A stretch of 21,419 nucleotides of DNA, from the NCBI RefSeq assembly GCF_000003605.2, contig NW_003128874.1, forward strand, positions 74,366 through 95,784, given 5' to 3'. The notes under the pieces were generated by a model. It did no database searches and was not told the origin of the DNA. It worked only from the letters and a program-made list of their open reading frames with translations. Positions 10,101 to 19,300 of this stretch are shown piece after piece (position 1 is the stretch's first letter; the number at the start of each line of letters is the position of its first letter). The stretch is from Saccoglossus kowalevskii (lineage: Eukaryota > Hemichordata > Enteropneusta > Harrimaniidae). The position numbers and the translations under genes are program-made.

Positions 10101-11086
10101 CTGGTTGAGGTGCTCTAAGTCGGAAATGTACTCGTGGTCGTGCAATCCGTTTAGATATTGAACTTGACTCGAGCAGGCGGCTCTTTTGTCGTTCATATTT
10201 GAATGATTGCACTCCCCCTCGTTTAATATCATTTACATATTCATAGTAACAATAAGTGGGTTTTACTAGTATATCAAGTTCAGGGAATTCGTAATATTTC
10301 AGTATTAAACATGGTATACATAGGCAACGTGTTTCCAAATCAGATTCCCGTCTATCAATATAAGCTATCATATAATACAAAATAAAATGTATTATTGCCC
10401 TTTTACTGGACTCCATTCCAAATGTCCTTCATTGTGCAGATCTCATTATCCATAGGGTTAATCCGGGGATTAATACTACAATTCACCGCAAATAAGAACG
10501 CCATCTATCGATAGTTATGTTGTAAATATACACCCAAACACAAAATGAAGGTGCAAATGCAGTCACATATAGTTGGTTAAAATTTAAAAAGAAGTTCCTA
10601 TATAATGTTGCGTTCTAAACAAGCTATGGTCTTGAGAAAAGTGTCATTACTCTCATATTTTATTTAGTTATCCATACTTTGCGTACTAGTCCTAATTTGC
10701 CATGTACGTTACTGTTCAAGGTTTTTGCAAAGGGAAAACTGAATATATTATTTAGATATAATCACGAATACAATAACTTCTTATTCATGAAATCAATATA
10801 ATATGAAATTGCAAAATTGATTTTGTTATCGAAACTTTCTCTCGCTGTCTCGATGATAAGAAAATGTACATATTTTTTGTAGTAAAATTTAACGTATACA
10901 AATATCCAATTCGTACCACGTGTCTAAATTTGTAAATAGTGGACACTATCACTAACCTACAAAATAACAAAATCGTCACTCGTTTTTTAAACTATTGGAT
11001 GTAATGTATGTGAGTGTTTATTCAGCAATACCAGGTCATAGGCGATCATAAAGAAACTACATCCGTTGTCTAGGTGCTCCCAGTGA

Positions 11087-11140
11087 GTTCAACGAAATAA
11101 ACAGAACAAAGCAGTTCAACGAAATAAACAGAACAAAGCA
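11087..11140. repeat. Perfect tandem duplication, 2 x 27 bp
   Basis: Units 11087-11113 and 11114-11140 are identical, each beginning gttcaacgaaataaac. The identity suggests a recent slippage or duplication event. Confidence 0.95.
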
Positions 11141-12733
11141 GAAAAACGCTGATAGTTGTAAGACTAAGAAGAGTTTGGTAGAAGATTTGGTCTGATGGAA
11201 AGCCACAGCAACTCGACTAAGAAATTTTATTTATGACATACAAGTCCCGGAAAGAGATATTTCTTAAATGATGGGCTCGGCTTCGCCTCGTCCGTTTTTG
11301 CACACATTCCCGTCCTTGCCCTATTATTTAAACAATAATGGATTCCCACAGCGCCATATTGGATGAAGAGATGGGTGTATGGCAAAATAATTGTCGCGTC
11401 TTCGAATGTGACGCTATTGGGAATTCTTTATTGTTATGAATCACCACCATCACAATTAATTAAAAAAATAATTATTTAATATTTTTTTTATTGAATTTAC
11501 TTACGAATTGATTTTACATTATCATGTGGAATTTTAAAGCTATGACATTCCCATAATTCAGTGACGTTTTAATCAAATGTCTAGGTGAATGCCGACCTCA
11601 TATCAGTAGGGCGTTCTATAACATTCAACATATAGTGTTTGGGTGGCTATATTAATAAGAAACAAGAACGTTCTACACCTAGTTACCATTACAAGGTCGC
11701 AGTTTCTCAGGTGTTTCTTTGTCGTTCAGGACAATGTTCTCATGAATCGCATTCAGCCTATTAACGTAATGTATGCGTGCTTATTTGCACACGTCTATTG
11801 TTCGATTAGGGCGTATACACGTAAGATTCAGCAGTATCTTTTATGCTTTGGGGTAGAATGTTATTTGGACAATGCACCGTTATACTTGTTTTTCATTTAG
11901 TGCTTCAATTTTTTAGTTGTTGTGCAGGTTAGGTTCTTGTGTTCCTCTTATACTTTAAACATGTCCATATGCTACAAAAGAAGGGTTATTGCACGCAAAA
12001 CGTCTAGCTATTTTGAATAGTTAATTAGAATTATCAAATATTGCATAATAAATATTAGATTATGTTAAATAATGTTTATATCAAGGTAAAAATTACCCCT
12101 TGAGCTATGAACGTCGTACTTTCAACCACTAGAATTTGCTGCAACATTTCTTTATGCATTTTCTTTCATTTCATTCTTGATTGTGAACCAATTGATTATA
12201 ATTCCTTATTCTTAGGTATTGATCATATGTTTAATTTAGAAAATGTTATGCAAATGTCTTTCGCGAAGAATGACAAAACTTGACTTTGTGAGAAGATTAT
12301 CAGTGCCGAGTTAGCGGGTGTGGTATTCGTGTAATTTTTGTATTGTGAGCGCTTACGTTACCAAAGTCAAGTCAAAAGGATTTTAATCGCAGCCCACGAA
12401 CATTATTAATTGCGTGCGCGGTTTTCGTTGCCATTGAAACATAAAGAAAGTGGTCCGTTGTTTATCTGATGATTATTCCCCCTGTCTTCGAGTTTTTGCC
12501 TTTGTCATAATCGGCCTCACCCTCAAAGTTACATCATTCCCACTGCTCATGGTCTAGAGGAAAACTCTAAATGACCCCTTGATACTACAATAAGGGTTCC
12601 TGCAAATCGTGCCTATGTGACCTTGGTTGATTTCAGTGATTTGTTTTGATTTGGTGATTAGACACCAGGACCTTGTTTCTGCGAAATGCAAGCTAGCTTC
12701 ATTGCTGCAATATTTCAGGATTTGTTGCAACTG

Positions 12734-12800
12734 CATACCAACTGCATTTTATCATTTCTCGTGGTTGCCATACCAACTGCATTTTATCATTTCTCGTGGT
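12734..12800. repeat. Direct repeat, 2 x 32 bp, period 35
   Basis: Copies 12734-12765 and 12769-12800 are identical (cataccaactgc...ctcgtggt) and separated by tgc. The repeat lies about 530 bp upstream of the gene B start codon. Confidence 0.95.
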
Positions 12801-13064
12801 GATCACAATAGTTAGTAATAGGTTTTCACAGGTATTATTAACACTCTACTGAAATCTGTTGCGATTATTGTTGGAGGGCGGTACGCGCCACGCCACACAT
12901 AAATGCAATGTCGATTGCATTGTAAACAAAGAACATATGAAGCGCAAGAACACAGGAAAAAAAGTGCGAAGATTGCAAAAAAATAATAATCTTTCTTGTG
13001 ATAAAATAAATAAAAGTTTGAAATAAAAGTTATAAAAACAATATGACAGATAATTTGATCTGTT

Positions 13065-13071
13065 TATAAAG
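13065..13071 (+). promoter_or_regulatory. TATAAAG, weak candidate TATA box for gene B
   Basis: It lies 255 bp upstream of the gene B ATG, which would allow a 5' UTR of about 230 bases. TATA-like strings are common in AT-rich DNA, so this is only a candidate. Confidence 0.18.
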
Positions 13072-13325
13072 TGCGAGTCTATTAAGTCGAAATTGTGAGG
13101 TAAACCAGAAAATGTTTCGCTTTTGTCTGGAAAGGGGCTCGGCCTGTTTTAATACATTTGTAGTCAAGGGGACCACTGTAACCGTCTGCACAACACAGGA
13201 ATGACGTATGTTATCGCTTTTGTTGTATCTTAAGTTGTGTGTATGAAAGTGGCGAATAGTGGATAATCAATCATTCTGCATCTCAAACACGCCAAGAAGA
13301 CTGCTCCATCACCCCTCTCACAACC

Positions 13326-13374
13326 ATGGATTTGAGAACTGTGTTTATTCTGACACTTGCTATAGCGGCCACAC
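13326..13374 (+). CDS. Gene B exon 1: start codon and signal peptide
   Basis: The ATG sits in a strong context (caaccATGg). The exon encodes MDLRTVFILTLAIAAT plus one base, then |gtaagt. The split codon C|GA joins exon 2 to give ARG-Val-Leu-Ala, completing a hydrophobic signal sequence. Reading past the donor gives an unrelated frame to 13526. Confidence 0.85.
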
Positions 13375-16300
13375 GTAAGTGCATTTTTACAGTTTTATTT
13401 ATTTTAATATTTACATTTTCGACTTCAGGTTACCCACCTCCTGCACTAGATTTTCTACATGGTACTCATTTGTCGTCGGCAAGTGTAGTTGTAGATTTCG
13501 AGTTCAATAATATTACTGTCGCATAACATGGAGGGAATACTGGTATGGTAATCGTAATTCAATGCGATGCCTTCCATACGCGATTATCTTTCCAGCACAG
13601 AAAAACGTTTGTTTGTTCTGTTTTGTTTTACACTACATCGACCTGTTATTAAACAGACGAAGGCTAAACTTTACTGCATACTCTCGCATCGTTTACGGCT
13701 TTCACACGCCAAGGAGAAATACAATTGGTACTTAATGATTTTAAAGGCCAGCCCGTAAAGGTCACACATTTTTGGACACGCATTGTCTCCAACGTCATAT
13801 TTAAACAGTGGTAACCCTAATCTTACACCATGTAAAGAGTGCAAAAACTGTCATACTAAGGACTAAATTTGACAAAGTGTGACAGGAGTTGATACCGCTA
13901 AATGACTGCTAAGCACCTGCCTTACCAAACACTCATTTCGACAAATTGGAGTGTGATCTTCGGTGTTGATACTAAATCGTGTTTTTGAATACCACCTCGC
14001 CGCAATGCCATATCTATACCGATTCATCACACCTAGCAGCTACTTTTGTGTATATATTATCCCGACGAAAAAGAAAGCCTATAGATTGTGTAATTTGTTC
14101 AAGCATTTCGAGAAAAAAACTTGTAAATGATAAATAAATTGTTTTTACCCGGATCTCACAAACAAATTCTAGCCGGACAGCTTCCAGCGACGTAGCGCTT
14201 CTCTTATTCCGCGACATGTCCGGCGTAACGAAATACTTATAATGATCATTTTCCCGGGATGGTCGATTCTTTTACGCTGTTTGGTTTTGGCGAAAACTAC
14301 TAGTACAGCCTCATTGATAGAAAGAAGTCGATCATTTAACTTGGCGACAAATTGAAGGCATCTTGCTACATTGTCACATTCCGACTTCTGTTCTAAATTT
14401 ATTCACTCAATTCGCCATGGAAACACGTTCCAACAAACCACAAAAAAGCGGACCCTGAGCGTAACTGAAATGTATTGCCCGACGACCATTGTGTCAAACA
14501 CGGTGTTAAATCGGAAAAATTGTGAATAATATAGCCATATTGTCATACATAGTTGTGCATTTAATATATTAACATTAGATATGAACACATATCGAATATG
14601 ATTTATACCCAGACCGGATCGACCAACCTGTTTTGGGGCCAGAACGTCCAAACCAGGGCCGGATTGTCTTTTATTTACCAGGGCCGCAAGCGACCAGGGC
14701 CAGAACGTCTTGACACCTGTAGTAAGAATTTATAGTAGAAAACAATTTCGAGGTCCCTAGATAAATCAGATGATTCACGGTCAATGAATGTTTTGGATAT
14801 CAATCATTTCCCCAGATTTTCTACTCGTGAATCAACGTAGAATATCTAAAACATACACTGAAATTATCCATGTTATTTCTTCACGTACTTGTCATTAATT
14901 ACAAGTATTATTTTATTAATAATAAAATTAGTCGGGCAACGGAATCCAACAATTGAGTTAAAAATCCATGAAAAGCCCTGAATTTCACAGAAAAAGCGGT
15001 TACAGAAGGCGAGATTCGACACACGTAGAGCTATAGACCCATAGCCATATATAGCATCGCGTGTCTCAAAACACATACGATGTTCCGACGAAATGGATTT
15101 TAAGCCCAATTATCTACGGTGAAATCAGTGTGTCTCACAACAGTCTGCTCTAGATACACTATACACTTTATCCGATCACGAATGTGAATGAAGTAGAACG
15201 GTTGGTATAGTTGGTACATATCTACATCGACCATGTTCTAATGCTAGTATTCCCGTGGAGGTTTTAAACCCGATAAAGGAAATCCCCTCTGTTATAGTGC
15301 TAGATGCATAGTAACGACAACTTGACAACTGCTGTTAAATCATTTGTCTGCATTCCCCGTCCTCAAAGCCTCAATGACCTGAATTGTTACTGAATTGTTA
15401 TATATTCCATATGCGCTTCACGGTCGCATGTATTCTGGCATAGTCGGAACTTCTTTTTTGTTTTACAAACAAAAATTAATTGTCAATTAAGCATGAGGGG
15501 TCAGGTTAGTTTTCGCGATCATGTTGAAAGGAATAAAATAACAATTAATTATTTCTTTTTGTAAAACAAAAAAGAAGTCCCGACTTTGCCAGTCTAGGTC
15601 GCATGTAGTGGTACTCCTACGTGCAAAACACCCCACCCTTCATTCAGACAGGCGTATATTGATGCAAATTTCCCACCTTGGGGTTTGGATAGATTTGATT
15701 AGTAGTTTTTGTATCACACGCCACAGTATAACAGGTGGAGTTGATTTCATTTCACGCTCACGTCGCATATTTACATCGCTCTACTACATCTAAATGTACT
15801 AAGAACAAGTCCTATGTTCTGCTTGGCCATTTCTTTTATGAATTGAACAATTATATTGCTATGGTTGGGTGAGTTTGTCCTATCCCAGTATGATGCGCTA
15901 AATGTGAAATCTCGCGATAAATGAGCGACGTGACATGTTGGTCGAACAACGTACTGTATCTTCCATAACAACACAATATTTACGTATACTTCGTTATCAT
16001 TACGTGTGACTCGTAACCAGTTATTGTCAATATGACAAGATCCCTAAATATATAGTTTGAATTATATCAGTTGATAAGTAACTTAAATATGTTTCCAAAA
16101 TGTATGACCCGATGCGAAGTTCACACTTGATTGGTCCATGCATGTGTGAGATATGGCTCCGTAAAACTACATTCGTTTAAACAAGACGACCGAAAGTCAG
16201 TCATTTTGGATTTGATAGTGACAAACATGCACGTGCGTTTGTGCGATATGATGTCCGATGTATTCGTAAAGATTGAACTTGATCGTTCTAGACATGTCAG

Positions 16301-19300
16301 GTATATAGATCTCGGACTGCAATCTTTAAAACAAAATGGATGCCGACCGGACATTTTAAACTCGCTTTGAATTAAATAAACGACGTGCATCCCATGTATT
16401 TATTTTGATGCATTTTGTCCTTAAACTAGTGACCATTGGACCATTTTGAATCGGATCGTGAAACGCATTTACATATGTCCTATATAATATCTGATGTGTA
16501 TGTGCGTGTGTGAACTTGGTCAGTCTAGGCATGGAAGGTACCTTGCATGGTCTAGGCATATGTGAGATACTGCTGGATACGCGCGAACAGACGGACGCAC
16601 GGGCGTACGCATACAAGTTAATACATAAGTTCCAATTTTCCGACTGCGTGCGAACCGAAACTAATAAAGATCACATGTGTGTCTTATGTCTGGACACAAA
16701 AAGTTCAGCATCCTGGTACTTTCAATGACAACTGCTTGTATTTGGGTGGCCATAGAAAAATTAACATTGATAAAGACGTAGCCGGATGTGTGATTGTTTG
16801 CGCATTATGCATACCGTGCATTGCCATGGCAATCGTGAAATGGATAGCGCAGCAACAAAATAGAGATATGGTTTTTGTAGTGAAATAAACTACATGTTAT
16901 ATATTTACTAATTATCAACTAGTGATAGTAAACATTTCCACGGTGTATCACTGGAAGGAAAAGATGTATCATAATAAGGTTATTACGAGAATGAGGAATT
17001 CTCGTAATAACCTTATAATATTGTTGTCACTCTATATTGTATCTTCAAATGTCTATATAAAGAAGCTATATGATGTTGATAATTAATACACAACTTCTGT
17101 TCACAGGAGTGTTGGCTGGTGTTCAAGAGTGCCATTCGTGTAACGGGGTATCCAGCAATTACTACTGTCGTCAAAACACCGTCACATGTAACGCTGATGT
17201 GAGTATAACGATTTCTTCTGTATCTGTAAACCAACAAACTAGCTATTATACCCGAGGGCACGAGAAATGGCAGCTACATACTCATATAAATAAGCGAGGT
17301 CGATGTGTACTAGACTAAATTAATAAGTGTTTAATTTCAAGTTGATTCGAGCGAATTGGTCATTGTTATGTAGTAAATTACCAAGTGTTGGATATTGATT
17401 TGAACCGGGCATGTACTGGGCTTGATTACGTGATTGGGTAATGAGTGATGCGTGAAACCGAGGGTAATATACTGTAAAATGACTAATTTTCACTGGGTTT
17501 AAATTTCACTGATTTACCATTTCAGGCATATTCAGTGGGTTTTAAATTCACGGTTTCGTCATTTAGATAATGTGTTCTATGCTAAATTTTACATATTCAC
17601 TGTGTTTTAATTTAGCGCATTTTTCCAGTCAGCGAAATAAGCTAAATTAAAACACAGTGAATAATTACCCCCTTTACAGTATACCCGGTGGTTGACGGGT
17701 GTTTCGAAGTGCTTACGATGAGATATTAGTGATATAAAGTACATCGAGTGATATACATCGAGTGATATATGTTTTCGGTTTAGTTTTAGACTGGTTATGA
17801 CAGTATTTTGTTTTGTGTTATCTTCTTTTCAGCAACATTGTCAGACGGTGATTGAGAATGTTGGTGGTAGTCTTGAGACAACCAAGAAGTGCGTAGACAT
17901 TGACGTAAGTAATCTGTGTCACGTGAACCATTGTCACGTGACGTAGCAGCAATGTTTTCCCACCACCGATATGGGCAATGTGACATTCAATTTCGTTTAC
18001 AGTGTTTGTATATATATTGTATATAATATTATATAAGCCTTTGATCACAAACTGGGACTGTATTGCACTTCAGATTAGTACTGTGCACGAACGCATGTTG
18101 TGAAACGAAGTGGAATTAACACTATATATCGCTATACGCTATTAAAATATTGAAAATCTTATTTTATTCAAGATTAAGATTTGTTATTATTATTATTTGT
18201 AGAATTAGTAGGGTGAATAGGGTAGGGTAATTAAATAGAATAATGGGCCAGGCTGTTAATTTCAATACTTGCCTTGTAGTGATATTTTCTCTGTTCCATG
18301 TGATTGTAGATATGTTCATCAGATCAGAGCGATAACGATGAGTACTGTGAATTCGGCATAGTCAAAGATTCGTGTAGTTATTGCTGTGATGAAGAACTAT
18401 GCAATGATGAATTGCCATACTATCACGAAGTTTATGGTGAGCAGTTGTATCTGTATTTTTTTGTAGATTTGTAATTGCATTGATTTTCTATTATTGTTGT
18501 GCTGCCCTTTTCGCAAAAAAAGTAAAATGCCTCGCCACAACTCATTTATCAAAGTTTTGGGCCTAAAAACTCAAAATCCTAAATAAAAAATATCGTTTAC
18601 CTTTTACTCTAAAAGCGTTGGACATGTGACCATAAAAACAAATTTGGCGTGATTAGAGAACAATATACATAGAGTGAAATATATAAAATGAGAACAAAAT
18701 GCGATACTTTGCTCTTACTTTTCAGTGATTTGTTGTGAATTCATTCAAATGTTAGAACAATTGTTTCAATGCCACAACAGTTATAAATATGTCTGTCGCT
18801 ATTTTAGTTTCTATTTAATCATGCGTTTGTCCGAATTGAAAACTTAATTGAGTCCGAAGAATAACACAGAGGCGTTAATTTCTTCATATCAGACGATTGC
18901 AGTCCGTGGAGTTGCTGGTCATCGTGTGAAGACTGTTCTCGTCGTAGGACCCGAACTTGCGACACTTCTTCCAAAAGTAAAAAAAGTAGCGGTGGCAGTA
19001 ATAAACATAGCAGTGGCAGTAAAAGTGGCAGTAAAAGTGGAAGTGGATCCGGTGAAACAGAAGAAGAGGAAGTCGATGACTGTTGTTCCAATAGTAAGTG
19101 CAACTAAGGTTACAATTTGGAAAGCCAAATGCAACGTTTCGTCACCGTTCACAAAATAAGCACTTGGCTAATATGTATTTATTGATACATAGGGAATATT
19201 GCACTGAAGTTTAGCAGGCAACATCGTGTGAACTCGAAAATAGCTAGACGACTACGTACAAACAACTGTACTGTATATAAAAAACAGCGACTCTGCCAAT

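Larger units (their letters stand above)
7101..13325. other. Intergenic DNA upstream of gene B
   Basis: No LU, TSR or other recognisable exon is visible. The longest ORFs are 113 codons at 7135-7476 (+, with one hydrophobic stretch) and 118 codons at 10060-10416 (-); neither has recognisable motifs or a clear splice framework. Small structures include a palindrome at 7443-7463 (catgtttta/taaaacatg), tandem duplications at 11087-11140 and 12734-12800, and an inverted pair aatgcaat/attgcatt at 12902-12921. Confidence 0.55.
13375..17106 (+). other. Gene B intron 1 (3.7 kb)
   Basis: The boundaries are gtaagt and ctgttcacag. The intron contains a MITE-like element (15433-15596), a diverged dispersed repeat (about 16126-16620) and a strong hairpin (16974-17016). 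Triple accagggcc motifs occur at 14652-14701. Small ORFs on both strands here show no coding signature. Confidence 0.75.

Noticed and set aside
10060-10416. 118-codon antisense ORF in the intergenic region
   Set aside because: It has no recognisable motif, signal or conserved pattern and no supporting splice or promoter context. Its length is not exceptional for about 8.7 kb read in six frames. Transcript data could revive it.
14637-14709. Recurring accagggcc and gggccagaacgtc motifs
   Set aside because: There are three short copies with irregular spacing, no clear unit, and no flanking structure to support an element.
18848-19159. 103-codon + ORF rich in Val/Ala, and antisense Leu-rich ORFs over gene B exon 5
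   Set aside because: These are alternative frames over the Ser/Gly/Lys low-complexity exon. The correct frame is fixed by splice phase and homology to gene A.
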